Shown one piece after another: positions 26,827 through 36,690 of a stretch of 64,000 bases of DNA (position 1 is its first letter; every line of letters starts with the position of its first letter). The DNA comes from Paraflavitalea sp. CAU 1676 (GTDB taxonomy: Bacteria; Bacteroidota; Bacteroidia; Chitinophagales; Chitinophagaceae), in assembly GCF_029223285.1 (NCBI RefSeq), contig NZ_JARHUJ010000008.1, positions 372,001-436,000 on the forward strand, written 5' to 3'. Under the pieces are notes generated by a model that was given only the letters and a program-made list of their open reading frames with translations, was not told the origin of the DNA and ran no database searches. Position numbers and translations under genes: made by a program.

Positions 26827-29223
26827 TTACTCACTCCGAAGATTCCTGATGGGATTGTTCAACGCTTTTATGATGGTTTGTATGGATACGATCAAGACGA
26901 TCAGCGCGGCCATGATCGCGGCTACCATGGCGAAGCTGGTCCAACCCAATGTTATGCGGTACACAAAATTGCTGAGCCAATTGTCGAGTGCCCAGTAAGC
27001 CAGCGGACAGGCAACGCATATGGCCAGCAGGATCATCCAGGTAAACTCTTTGAGGAATATGCTGATGATCTGTAAGCCCGATGCGCCCAGCACTTTGCGT
27101 ACGCCTACTTCCTTCATGCGCCTGGTGATGCTGAGGGTCACTACGCCCAATACACCCAACAGTACGATCACCAACGCCAGCAGGGTGGCTGTTTGTGCTG
27201 CCTGCTTCAATTGTATGTCTGACCGGTACATGAAGGCCAATGTATCGTCCATGAACTTATAATCGAACGGGGCACCCGGTAACACGGTAGCCCATTTGTG
27301 TTCCAGGCCGGCAATGGTCTTCGACATATTACCCGGCTTCACCTTGAAGGAGAGATACCGGTAGGTAGTTGTGTTCCTGATGTGCATCATGAACATCGGC
27401 GAGATGGCCACATGTTTGCTATCAAAGTGAAAATCCTTTACGACCCCGGCAATGGTCATCACGTTCGGCGATCCTTCGAATTTAACAGGCTGCCCTACGG
27501 CCATGCTGGCTTCTTTCCAACCCAGTTCCTTCGCTGCCGATTCATTGATCACCAGTTTGGTGGTATCACGGCCCAGGTATTCACCGGCTGCCATGGTGAG
27601 CCCATAGGTGGCCGCATATTGATCGTCGGTACTCATACCTCCAATGATAATACTATGCGTTGAGTCTTCGGACGCTTTGTAGAGTTTGCCGCCGCCGCCG
27701 TTCATACCATCCGGTACTTCGTACGATACGGTGGCGCTCGCTATGGCTGGCAGGGTGGTTAGCTCATTGCGCACCGTTTCCATTCGCTGCACGCCGTGGG
27801 TGGTCCAGTCGCGCGGTACTGCTGCCGTAATGATCTGTTCTTTATCGTATCCCAAACTGGCATTGAAGGAGTATTCTATTTGCCGGTCTACCACGATTGC
27901 ACCCACGAATACGACGATGGCCGTGGTGAACTGTAGTGCTATGAGGCCCCTGCGCAGGAATACTTTCTCTTTCACGGTTTGCAGTTTCCCTTTGAGCGAG
28001 GCTACCGATGGTTGCATCGATAACACCAGGGCCGGGTAGCTGCCCGCGAGCAGGCCGATGATCAGCGCCATGCCGGGCGGTATGGCCAGATAGGCGATTG
28101 GCATGTTTAGGAGAGAAGGCAGTTCCCTGCCGAGCATCTTACCGCAATACGGATAAGCCGCCTGGTAAATGAGGAGGGCGAGCGATACTGCCAGCAGGGC
28201 CAGTACCACTGATTCAGTGAGGAATTGTATGATCAGTTGTCTCCGGCTGCCGCCCATTACTTTACGCAGTCCGATCTCCTTTAAGCGCGTACCAGAATTG
28301 CCTACCGTGATGTTGATGAAATTGATCACCGCCATCACGAGTATGAACAGGGCTACGATACTGAGGGTGTAGACCATGCGCCGCGCCAGTCCATTGTTAA
28401 GGTCGAGGTAATATTCACTGATGGGCGTAAGGTACACTTCGAGGTTGGCCTGGATTTCGGGCGAGGCATTCAGCTTCAGCAGTTGCCGTATAGGTTTCTC
28501 GATGTCTGACGGTTTAATACCTGCTTTGAGTTGCACATAGTTGATGATGTAAACGGTGTTCCAGGATTGGAACATGTCATAGCGGCCGAAGAAACGCAGG
28601 CTTTCTTCCGGCAGGAATATTTCGTTTTTGGTATTGGTGAAATTGGTAAACGTATTGAAAGGAAGGTCTTTCAACACCCCGGTAATGATGAAGTCCTGCT
28701 TGCCGCCGGCAAAGGATTGCAATGTGAGGGTTTCGTTCAATACATCGGTGCGTCCGAAATACTTGAGTGCCTTTGCCTCCGTGATCACCACCGAGTTGGG
28801 ATTGTTTAATGCTGTGCGGGCATCACCGTGCGCCAGCGGAAAGCCGGTCATCCGGAGAAAGCTGGCATCCCCTGGCTGCAATCCCTCCCGGAAATATTTG
28901 TTGCCCTTGGATACGATGGAGGTAATGCCGTCGTGGCGGTAATAGTTTTCCACCAGGTCGGGAAAGTTCTCTTTGAGCGATTTACCCAGGGGAGCCAGTG
29001 TCGTGAGGTCCATCCCCATTTCGGGCTTTTTCCATTTGCTGCGTACCAGGTAGATCCGATCGTTGTCCGGGATACTGTGGTTCACCCGCCATTCGCCCCA
29101 CACATACACGGCTATCAGGAACACGAACGATATGCCAGCGGCCAGGCCGAAGATGTTGATGAAGGAGAATGTTTTGTGTTTGACCAGGTTTCTCCAGGCA
29201 AGCAGGATGAAATTGCTCAACAT
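26827..29223 (-). CDS. Array permease 14 (last in the train)
   Basis: 798 residues, starting MLSNFILLAWRNLVKHK. It is the 3'-most gene of the train. It departs from the family in several places. The usual ELSYDxFH motif after TM1 is replaced by EWRVNHSIPDN. The first coupling motif is LKEIGLRKVMGG and sits in an unusual VGNSGT context rather than STARS. The second is MKEVGVRKVLGASG, and the tail reads NNPIRNLRSE. FLDE before TM6 is FMDD. The periplasmic motif GVVKDFHFDSKH is kept. These changes mark an early-branching or functionally distinct member. Its start lies 22 bp after the stop of AP13. Confidence 0.9.
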   Translation of the reverse strand: MLSNFILLAWRNLVKHKTFSFINIFGLAAGISFVFLIAVYVWGEWRVNHSIPDNDRIYLVRSKWKKPEMGMDLTTLAPLGKSLKENFPDLVENYYRHDGITSIVSKGNKYFREGLQPGDASFLRMTGFPLAHGDARTALNNPNSVVITEAKALKYFGRTDVLNETLTLQSFAGGKQDFIITGVLKDLPFNTFTNFTNTKNEIFLPEESLRFFGRYDMFQSWNTVYIINYVQLKAGIKPSDIEKPIRQLLKLNASPEIQANLEVYLTPISEYYLDLNNGLARRMVYTLSIVALFILVMAVINFINITVGNSGTRLKEIGLRKVMGGSRRQLIIQFLTESVVLALLAVSLALLIYQAAYPYCGKMLGRELPSLLNMPIAYLAIPPGMALIIGLLAGSYPALVLSMQPSVASLKGKLQTVKEKVFLRRGLIALQFTTAIVVFVGAIVVDRQIEYSFNASLGYDKEQIITAAVPRDWTTHGVQRMETVRNELTTLPAIASATVSYEVPDGMNGGGGKLYKASEDSTHSIIIGGMSTDDQYAATYGLTMAAGEYLGRDTTKLVINESAAKELGWKEASMAVGQPVKFEGSPNVMTIAGVVKDFHFDSKHVAISPMFMMHIRNTTTYRYLSFKVKPGNMSKTIAGLEHKWATVLPGAPFDYKFMDDTLAFMYRSDIQLKQAAQTATLLALVIVLLGVLGVVTLSITRRMKEVGVRKVLGASGLQIISIFLKEFTWMILLAICVACPLAYWALDNWLSNFVYRITLGWTSFAMVAAIMAALIVLIVSIQTIIKALNNPIRNLRSE

Positions 29224-29245
29224 AGTATTTGATTTACGAGGTGTA

Positions 29246-31651
29246 CTATTCGCTTCTTAAACTTTTAACGGGGTTTGAGGAGGCGGCCCGCCAGCTGTGC
29301 AGGCCCACGATCAGCAACGTCACCGACAATACCACTCCGCCGGCCAGGGCAAAAATGCCGGGTGCAATATTGACCCGGTACGCAAAATCTTCCAGCCAGT
29401 GGCTCATGGCCCACCAGGCTATTGGTGTGGCGATCAGGGCGGCTATACATACCATTAGTAAGAACTCTTTCGATAATAGACCTATGATGCTGTGAACGCT
29501 TGCGCCCAGCACTTTCCGGATGCCGATCTCTTTCATGCGGCGCTCGGCCGTGAAGGCGGCGAGGCCCAGTAAACCCAGGCAGGATATGACAATGGCAATA
29601 CCGGCGAATACGCCCATCAGCGTCGACATTTTGCGTTCTGCACGGTACAACTTTTCGAACGACTCGTCGAGGAAGGTATATTCAAATGGTTCGCGGGGAA
29701 CTACCCCTTTATAGATCTTCTCAATTGCTGCGATGGTAGTGCCGGCATTTTTGGCCGTCAGTTTCACATTGAAGTGCAGCATGCTTTGATCGCCATTGTG
29801 GTAGATCATGGGCGATATGGCTTCGTGCAGGCTGCGGAAGTGGAAATCTTTTACTATTCCCACGATCTGTCCGGAATCGTTGTTGAACCGGAACCACTGG
29901 CCAACATACGGTTTCGTGATTTTGAGTTCCCGGATGGCCGTTTCATTGAGGATAAAACCCGTATTGGCGTCGTTGGCATCGTTGGGATGAAACCATCTTC
30001 CTTCTGTTAGTTTGAGGCCAAACATGCCGGGGAAATCGGTGTCGGCTGTTAGCTTCACCACGGAAGGTTCAAAATCTTTGGGTCTGCCTGCCCAATCGGC
30101 GTTACCGGCTGAAGAGCTACGTATATCGATCAATGATTCGTTGCTGGCCGCTACCTGCTCTACACCTGCTACCGATTGCAGGTCCTGTTTGAAGGCTTGT
30201 TGTATACCTGCTGCTTTTTCTTTGGGTATTCCTTTAAATGCGCGCCAGGGTACATTGAAGGTGAGCACCTGCGAGCGCTCGCCACCCTTCGTTTGATCGT
30301 TGATATAGTTCAGTTGTTTGTAGATGATGAGGGTAGCTGCTATCAGCATTACCGATACAGTAAACTGCGTAGTGACCAGTACTTTCCTTAACGTTACATC
30401 CTTCAGCTTCAGCAGGCTATTGCCGCGGAATAGATTCAATGGCTTGAAGGACGATAATAATATAGCAGGGTAGATGCCCGTGAGGATCGTAACTGTCAGC
30501 AGGGTGCCGGTGATCAGCAACCAGAACTTGCCTTCGTAGATCGGCAGCCTGAACTGCTGATCGGTGAAGCGGTTGAAGAAGGGCAGGCTGAGCTGTACCA
30601 GGCAAATGGTGATGAATAAGGCCAGTAGTCCGGTGAGCAGTGATTCGGCCATGAATTGGGCAAACAAGGAAGCCCTGGGGGCTCCCACGATCTTGCGTAC
30701 GCTAACTTCTTTGGAACGCAGGCTGGCCCGGGCAGTCGTCAGGTTCACATAGTTGATGCAGGCCACTACCAGGATCAGGATGGCCAATATGGCGAAGATG
30801 TATACAGACTGGCGGTTGCCGACGGCGAAGTCGGGGTTTTGAACGGTGCTATCGAAATGCAGCTGGAGCAGGGGCATCAGTGAGGTGGTCACCTTATTGT
30901 CCTTCCTGTTCTGATCGAGCAGTTTGTTGAGCTTTTGCGTGATGGTGCCCGGTTTGGTACCGGGCTGCAATCGAATAAAGCTGATGTAGTTGAAGTTGCC
31001 CCATTGCAGATCGTATTTCTTTTCGCTGGGGTTGCTTTGCCAGGCTTCGATGGGGATGTACATATCGAACTGGAAGCTGGAGTTGGCCGGTGCATCTTTC
31101 ATAATGCCCGCTACCTGGTAGGTGACGGTATCGATCTTTACCAGCTGACCTACCGCATGGGTGGTGCCGAAATATTTTTTAGCGGCCGATTCGGAAAACA
31201 GCATGCTAAAGGGATTCTGGAAAAAGGCCGCAGCTGTACCTTCCGTGAATTCCATATGGAACACATCAAACCAGCCCTTCGATATATACACGCCTTTCTT
31301 TTCCTTGAAGTACTGTCCGTTGATGTTGATAGGAGGCCCATAGGCGGTTATAGACTTCATCAACGCCATGGCCTCTATTTCCGGTATATCCTGTTTGGCC
31401 TTATCGCACAGCGCATAGGGTGTGTTTTCCCATATCCAGGTTTCTTCGGGGGTGATGGGAATATGGTTGGTGATGCGGTACACCCGATCGCCGTTGTTGT
31501 GGTAATTGTCATAACTCATTTCATTCTGTACCCACAGCATGATCAGCACGGCGGCCGTCATACCAATTGACAATCCTGCGAGGTGTATGGCGCTTTCGGT
31601 TTTGTGTTTCCACAGTTTACGCCAGGCTGTTTTGAGGTGATTCTTGAACAA
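29246..31651 (-). CDS. Array permease 13
   Basis: 801 residues, starting MFKNHLKTAWRKLWKHK. Post-TM1 motif is NEMSYDNYHN and the first periplasmic domain carries AGIMKDAPANSSFQFD. Coupling motifs are SKEVSVRKIVGA and MKEIGIRKVLGAS; the Ser in place of Gly in the first is unique here. The segment after TM5 reads QTKGGERSQ where the others have LGFxKD. GIVKDFHFRSLHEAI and FLDESF are intact. The tail is SNPVKSLRSE. The DNA at its 3' end is part of a 29-bp exact match with the 3' end of AP4. It follows AP12 by 32 bp. Confidence 0.93.
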   Translation of the reverse strand: MFKNHLKTAWRKLWKHKTESAIHLAGLSIGMTAAVLIMLWVQNEMSYDNYHNNGDRVYRITNHIPITPEETWIWENTPYALCDKAKQDIPEIEAMALMKSITAYGPPININGQYFKEKKGVYISKGWFDVFHMEFTEGTAAAFFQNPFSMLFSESAAKKYFGTTHAVGQLVKIDTVTYQVAGIMKDAPANSSFQFDMYIPIEAWQSNPSEKKYDLQWGNFNYISFIRLQPGTKPGTITQKLNKLLDQNRKDNKVTTSLMPLLQLHFDSTVQNPDFAVGNRQSVYIFAILAILILVVACINYVNLTTARASLRSKEVSVRKIVGAPRASLFAQFMAESLLTGLLALFITICLVQLSLPFFNRFTDQQFRLPIYEGKFWLLITGTLLTVTILTGIYPAILLSSFKPLNLFRGNSLLKLKDVTLRKVLVTTQFTVSVMLIAATLIIYKQLNYINDQTKGGERSQVLTFNVPWRAFKGIPKEKAAGIQQAFKQDLQSVAGVEQVAASNESLIDIRSSSAGNADWAGRPKDFEPSVVKLTADTDFPGMFGLKLTEGRWFHPNDANDANTGFILNETAIRELKITKPYVGQWFRFNNDSGQIVGIVKDFHFRSLHEAISPMIYHNGDQSMLHFNVKLTAKNAGTTIAAIEKIYKGVVPREPFEYTFLDESFEKLYRAERKMSTLMGVFAGIAIVISCLGLLGLAAFTAERRMKEIGIRKVLGASVHSIIGLLSKEFLLMVCIAALIATPIAWWAMSHWLEDFAYRVNIAPGIFALAGGVVLSVTLLIVGLHSWRAASSNPVKSLRSE
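29247..29275. repeat. 29-bp exact repeat, copy 1 (3' end of AP13)
   Basis: This block runs from the AP13 stop region into its conserved VKSLRSE tail and is identical to 52404-52432 at the 3' end of AP4. It lies at equivalent positions of two paralogues 23,157 bp apart, so recombination between them would delete or duplicate nine gene units. Confidence 0.8.
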
Positions 31652-31683
31652 GTTGCTGCTGTTTATAGATTAATACTACTGTT

Positions 31684-31711
31684 TTATTCACTGCGCAGGC
31701 TCTTCACCGGG
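31684..31711. repeat. 28-bp exact repeat, copy 1 (3' end of AP12)
   Basis: The 28 bases encoding the AP12 tail and stop are identical to 34147-34174 at the end of AP11. The end of AP5 (49924 onward) differs at two positions. Confidence 0.8.
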
Positions 31712-34128
31712 CTTGTGATCACGGCTTTGGCGGCCTGCAATATGATGGTGGTGAGTGCGATGAACAGGGCCAATATGCCAGCCACCACAAATACCCACCA
31801 GGCGATGCCTATGCGATAAGCGAAATCCTGCAGCCACTGATGCATGATGTACCAGCCTACGGGGATGGCCACCAGCAGCGATACCAGGATCAGTTTCATG
31901 AAATCTTTCGACAGCAATACCAGGATGCTTTGTGCCGATGCGCCCAGTACTTTCCGGATACCGATCTCTTTGGTGCGCTGTATCACGTTGTACGCTGAGA
32001 GGCCCAGCAGGCCAAAGCAGGCGATCAGGATGGCGAGGAAGGCGAAGATGCCAAAGACCTTACCAAACAGGATATCGGCTTTGTATTGCGCCCCAAAGGT
32101 TTCGTCGAGGAAGGTATAGTTGAACGGATCGCCGGGGAAATACCGGTTCCATTCCTGTTGTATGGCGGCGACCGTTGCCTGCACATTGCCCGTATTTATT
32201 TTAATGGAATAGTAGCTGCGAATATCCGGCATATAACGTACCAGCATGGGCTCAATGGCTTTTTGCAAACCCTGGTGGTGATAGTTGGCCAGCACGCCGA
32301 CCACGGTATTCGTATCACGGCCGCTGTTGATCCGCTGGCCAAGGGCTGCTGCTGCATTGGGGAATCCGAGGGTGGTCACTGCCTTTTCGTTCAGCAATAC
32401 ATTACGGTTTTCTGTACCATAAGTAGGGGAGAAGTTTCTGCCAGCTATGATCTTCATACCGAACATCGGTACAAAATCGGCATCCACACCCAGGTTGTAC
32501 AGGGTGTTGGCCGCCTGACCTTCTTTACTTACCTGCTTGTGGGAGTTCGTCCAGTATATTTCCTGTCCCATCACGTTGGAGGAGTTCGCCAGCTGCTTTA
32601 CCCCCGTTTGTTGTAATACAGCTGTTTTAAATGGCTGGAAGGCATTCCGGTAAACAGAGTCAGTTTGTGCCATGGCGCCTTCCACCACTAAAGTCTGATC
32701 GATATTGGCGCCCAGCTGTTGGTTGCGCATATAGCTCACCTGCTGGTACACGATGATGGTGCCGGCGATGAGTACTACTGAAGTGGCAAATTGCACCACG
32801 ATCAGTCCCTTGCGTAGCAGAACGCCGCTGGTGGAGTTCCGGAACACGCCCTTGAGTACTTTGATAGGCTGGAAACCCGAGAGTACAAAGGCGGGATACA
32901 AACCCGAGAGAAAGGTGCCTGTTACAAACACCAGCAGGAACAATTGCCAGTAGTGGGGAGATAAGGTTAAATCGTTATCCGGCTGACCGGTAAAGCGCCC
33001 GAAGGGATGTATCAGCAGGAAGAACAATCCCAGCGATAAGATCAGTGCTGCCAGGTTCAGTAATAAACTTTCCATCAGGAACTGGCGGATGAGGTCAGTG
33101 CGCAGGGCACCGAGTACTTTTCTAACACCCACTTCTTTCGCGCGCTCTACCGAGCGTGCGGTGGCGAGGTTAATATAGTTGATCCAGGCGATGCCGATGA
33201 TGAATATCGCTACAAGGAATAGAAATCCTACGGCCTGCCCGTTGCCATTCACTTCCGCTTCCTGGTTGAGTTGGGAGTACAGGTGAACATTTTTCAATGG
33301 CATCATGCCCAGGATAGTCTTCTGGTTATTCTTTTTGGCGTATTCCGAACTGTTCATGTATTTGTCGGCGAAAGCAGGCAATTTAGCCGCCAGCTTCTCG
33401 CGATCGGTGCCAGGCTTTAATTGTACATAAGCATAGAAGTCGTACCAGCCCCAGGCATTCTCCAACGGATTGCTGCTATCGCCCCAGGTGGTAAGGATGA
33501 TTTTCTTCAGCGCATCATAAGGTGCGATGTATTTTATATCGAGGTGCGAATTGGCCGGGTAGTCTTTGAATACGCCGGTGATCTCATAGGGGAGCGATAG
33601 TCCGTTGTATTTTACCGTGAGGGTTTTGCCTAAGGCATCAGTAGTGCCGAAATACTTATTGGCCATCGTTTGCGACACCACCAGTTTGTCGGGACCGGTA
33701 AGGGCGGTTGCTGCATTACCCTGCGTGAGGGGGATGTTGAACAACCTGAGCACGGAAGCATCGGCAAAGTAGCCCTTTGTCTCGTTGAACTTTTGGCGGT
33801 TACTTTCGTTGGTGATGAGCGCATTGGCATCCATCAGCCGGCAGAAGTCGGCCACTTCGGGAAAGTCCTTCTTCATAGTAGGCGCAATGGCCGGGAAAAC
33901 CGTCGCCGATTTCCATTGCAGGTCGCCCTGCTGGTACTTTTCGATGTGCAGGCGCACAATGTCATCGGCGTTCTTATGGAAGGTGTCGTAACTCTTTTCG
34001 TACGACACGTAGTGAAAGATGAGCAGGCAACAGGTCATGCCGATGACCAGGCCGGTTAAGTTCAGGAACGTATGTCCTTTCTTTTTAAGGAGGTTACGGA
34101 GGGCAATCCTGAGATAAGTGGCGATCAT
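31684..34128 (-). CDS. Array permease 12
   Basis: 814 residues, starting MIATYLRIALRNLLKKK. Post-TM1 motif is YEKSYDTFHK. Coupling motifs AKEVGVRKVLGA and TKEIGIRKVLGAS are canonical, so ATPase coupling should be normal. The periplasmic motif is changed to GVLANYHHQGLQKAI, like AP9 (GVLKDYHQHGL), and the LGFxKD element reads LGANID. Its PCD1 insert (residues about 195-265) is longer than in most copies. Its 3' end shares 28 exact bases with the 3' end of AP11. It starts 18 bp after AP11, the shortest gap of the train. Confidence 0.93.
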   Translation of the reverse strand: MIATYLRIALRNLLKKKGHTFLNLTGLVIGMTCCLLIFHYVSYEKSYDTFHKNADDIVRLHIEKYQQGDLQWKSATVFPAIAPTMKKDFPEVADFCRLMDANALITNESNRQKFNETKGYFADASVLRLFNIPLTQGNAATALTGPDKLVVSQTMANKYFGTTDALGKTLTVKYNGLSLPYEITGVFKDYPANSHLDIKYIAPYDALKKIILTTWGDSSNPLENAWGWYDFYAYVQLKPGTDREKLAAKLPAFADKYMNSSEYAKKNNQKTILGMMPLKNVHLYSQLNQEAEVNGNGQAVGFLFLVAIFIIGIAWINYINLATARSVERAKEVGVRKVLGALRTDLIRQFLMESLLLNLAALILSLGLFFLLIHPFGRFTGQPDNDLTLSPHYWQLFLLVFVTGTFLSGLYPAFVLSGFQPIKVLKGVFRNSTSGVLLRKGLIVVQFATSVVLIAGTIIVYQQVSYMRNQQLGANIDQTLVVEGAMAQTDSVYRNAFQPFKTAVLQQTGVKQLANSSNVMGQEIYWTNSHKQVSKEGQAANTLYNLGVDADFVPMFGMKIIAGRNFSPTYGTENRNVLLNEKAVTTLGFPNAAAALGQRINSGRDTNTVVGVLANYHHQGLQKAIEPMLVRYMPDIRSYYSIKINTGNVQATVAAIQQEWNRYFPGDPFNYTFLDETFGAQYKADILFGKVFGIFAFLAILIACFGLLGLSAYNVIQRTKEIGIRKVLGASAQSILVLLSKDFMKLILVSLLVAIPVGWYIMHQWLQDFAYRIGIAWWVFVVAGILALFIALTTIILQAAKAVITSPVKSLRSE

Positions 34129-34146
34129 ATAAATTTTTTTATGTTG

Positions 34147-34174
34147 TTATTCACTGCGCAGGCTCTTCACCGGG
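34147..34174. repeat. 28-bp exact repeat, copy 2 (3' end of AP11)
   Basis: Identical to 31684-31711. The pair brackets exactly one permease gene, so unequal exchange here would add or remove one copy in frame. Confidence 0.8.
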
Positions 34175-36588
34175 TTCGACAGGGCCGCTCTGATGGCCTG
34201 GAAGCTCACGGTAAACAGGGCGATGCCGAGGGCTGCCACGCCGGCCAGCAAAAATACCCACCATTGCAGGTTGATGCGGTAGGCAAAATCCTGTAACCAC
34301 TGGTACATGGCCCAGGCCGCCAGCGGAAACGCGATCACGGCGGCTACCAGCACCAGCTTCAAAAAGTCTTTCGATAACATCGCAATGATGCTGCCAACGC
34401 TGGCGCCCAGCACCTTCCTGATGCCGATCTCCTTGATCCTTTGTTCTGCCGCATAGGTGGCCAGGCCAAACAATCCCATGCAGGCAATGAGGATGGTCAT
34501 GCAGGCTACCGACAGGAAGATGACTTCCCGCTTGTGGTCTTCCTGGTAAAACAGGTCCCATTGATTGTCCAGGAAATTGTATTCAAACAAGTGCGATGCA
34601 TCGATGGAGTGCAGGATGCTTTCCATCTGCTTCAAGGTTTCCGGAATGTTGGCTGTATTGATCCTGGCAGTGAAATAATCGATGTTGTGGATGGGCATGC
34701 GTGGATGGCCGATGATCATCGGGGCGATCTTTTCGCGCAGCGAACGGAAGTTGAAATCATTCACAATGCCGATAACCCGTACTTTAAAGGGGGTGGCAAA
34801 TGTGTTCAGTCCGTCGCCGAAGATGGCGGCGGGTATCTCGATCAGCTGCTCAGAAGCGGCTGTGATGTTAAGGGCTTTGGCGGCGGTAGCATTGATGAGT
34901 ACGGAAGGCGAATCGCTGATGTCGTTACCGGGTAAAAAGTTGCGGCCGCTCTTCAATTGTACTTCAAAGGTGCTGAGGAAATGATCGTCGGCCGCAATGT
35001 AGAACATATCCTGGGTAGCAGCTCCCTGCGATGCATTGCTTTTGATCCTGACCTGTGGAATATTCTTCCATTCACCCGGTACCCGGGATGTAACCGTAAC
35101 ATCTTTCACGGCGGCCAGTTTGGCATATTCGCTCTTGATGGTGGCGGCTCCCCGGCGAACGGCGCCGCTGTTGATATCCACCACCAGTAATTGATCTTTG
35201 TTGAAGCCCATGTCTTTGGAGTCGACGAACTTCAATTGCTGGAATACGATCACGGTGGCGATCATCATAATGATCGATATGGAGAACTGAAATACGACGA
35301 GTGCACGCCGGAAGGAGAGATGACCTTGACTCAGCTTCAGTTTGTTCTTCAGTAGTTGTAGTGGCCGCAGGCCCGATTGGAAGAGGGCGGGATATACGCC
35401 GGCCATCAGCGCTGCCAATACGGTGGCTGAAAACACGCCCAGCCAGATGCGGTAATCGGTGTGCAGGTTGAGGCTAAGTTCTTTGCCGGTGAAGGCGTTG
35501 AAGCGTGGAAGGATCATTTGTACGGCAGCGAGCGCTATGGCCAGTGCAATGGCCGTAACGAGAAATGCTTCTGCCAGGAACTGGACCACGAGGCTGCCGC
35601 GCAGTGCACCGGATACTTTACGCACAGCAATTTCTTTTGAGCGGCTGGCGAAGCGGGCCGTGGTGAGGTTCATGTAATTGATACAGGCGATGAACAATAC
35701 GAACAGCGCCACCATGCCAAATACATAGAGGTGCATGATGCCGCTTTTGGACCTTTCATCATTTTGTCCGTCGGGGCGGAAATGTATTTCCTTCAATGGT
35801 TGCAATCCGAATTGGCTCACTCGCTTATTCTCTGTGTCGGGACGCCGGGCAGCCATCTGCTTGTTCAGCTTGGTAGCCGCTATGGTTGATTGGTTGTTAT
35901 CTTTTAGTTGTACGTAGGTCGTAAAGTTCGTGGAGGTCCAGTCGGCCGCAGCAAACTGCCGGAACCGGGCATTCGTAAACTGGGTGGCTTCCGAGAAAAG
36001 GAGGTTGAATTGCAGGTGCGAGTTGGATGGTACGCTCAATACGGCAGTAACGCGGTAGGGCAGACTGTCGTCTTCTACTTTAATGGCCCTGTTCAGCACG
36101 TCTGTGCGGCCAAATAATTTGATCGCCATCTTATCGGTGATGGCTACGGTGAAGGGCTCTTTCAAAGCATCCTTGTTTCCCTGCAGCAGGGTGAAATCGA
36201 AGAGGTGGAGAAAAGCCGCATCGGCTGTCGTGTAATCGTTGTAAAAAACATTGTTGTTCTCCTCGGGCTGTACATTCACCCGCCCGTAGGTGGTAATCCG
36301 TGAACTGGCTTCCACTTCGGGCAACTCCTTCAGCACGATGGCAGAGGTATTGAAGGCTACGCTTACTGCGGTCCTTTCCTTGCCGGTTGGTGTGGTATAA
36401 GATTCCGTAACCCGGTACAGCGAGCCTGCCTTGCTGTGGAAGGCATCGAAGGTCAGTTCGTCGGCCAGGAATAGCGCAATCAGGAGGAAGCAGGTGAGGC
36501 CCGCCGCCAATCCAAATATATTGATGGTGGAAAAGGCTCTTTGCTTTAACAGATTGCGCCAGGCAATCTTAAGATAGTTTCTAAACAC
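34147..36588 (-). CDS. Array permease 11
   Basis: 813 residues, starting MFRNYLKIAWRNLLKQR. Post-TM1 motif is DELTFDAFHS. Coupling motifs are SKEIAVRKVSGA (Ala for Gly) and IKEIGIRKVLGAS. The periplasmic motif is GIVNDFNFRSLREKI and FLDE is FLDN. The tail is SNPVKSLRSE. It is the first permease after the DUF4097 gene, separated by a 102-bp gap that contains a long hairpin (36638-36680). Expression of AP11-AP14 might therefore be set apart from AP1-AP10. Confidence 0.93.
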   Translation of the reverse strand: MFRNYLKIAWRNLLKQRAFSTINIFGLAAGLTCFLLIALFLADELTFDAFHSKAGSLYRVTESYTTPTGKERTAVSVAFNTSAIVLKELPEVEASSRITTYGRVNVQPEENNNVFYNDYTTADAAFLHLFDFTLLQGNKDALKEPFTVAITDKMAIKLFGRTDVLNRAIKVEDDSLPYRVTAVLSVPSNSHLQFNLLFSEATQFTNARFRQFAAADWTSTNFTTYVQLKDNNQSTIAATKLNKQMAARRPDTENKRVSQFGLQPLKEIHFRPDGQNDERSKSGIMHLYVFGMVALFVLFIACINYMNLTTARFASRSKEIAVRKVSGALRGSLVVQFLAEAFLVTAIALAIALAAVQMILPRFNAFTGKELSLNLHTDYRIWLGVFSATVLAALMAGVYPALFQSGLRPLQLLKNKLKLSQGHLSFRRALVVFQFSISIIMMIATVIVFQQLKFVDSKDMGFNKDQLLVVDINSGAVRRGAATIKSEYAKLAAVKDVTVTSRVPGEWKNIPQVRIKSNASQGAATQDMFYIAADDHFLSTFEVQLKSGRNFLPGNDISDSPSVLINATAAKALNITAASEQLIEIPAAIFGDGLNTFATPFKVRVIGIVNDFNFRSLREKIAPMIIGHPRMPIHNIDYFTARINTANIPETLKQMESILHSIDASHLFEYNFLDNQWDLFYQEDHKREVIFLSVACMTILIACMGLFGLATYAAEQRIKEIGIRKVLGASVGSIIAMLSKDFLKLVLVAAVIAFPLAAWAMYQWLQDFAYRINLQWWVFLLAGVAALGIALFTVSFQAIRAALSNPVKSLRSE

Positions 36589-36637
36589 GGGTGGTATGTT
36601 AGTTGGTTAATCTTTATTTGACCTGCAGTTTCCTGAA

Positions 36638-36680
36638 GCATCACCAGTCCTCAAACAGTTGGCTCAAGGACCGGCGATGC
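36638..36680 (-). ncRNA. Intra-operon RNA hairpin between DUF4097 and AP11
   Basis: In minus-strand RNA, GCAUCGCCGGUCCU (36667-36680) pairs with AGGACUGGUGAUGC (36638-36651) over 14 bp. Two of the pairs are G-U, so the fold is complete only on the minus-strand transcript. The loop is 15 bases. No U tract follows. It is better read as a processing or stability element, or a weak attenuator, than as a full terminator. Confidence 0.5.
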
Positions 36681-36690
36681 CCGGAGCTGA

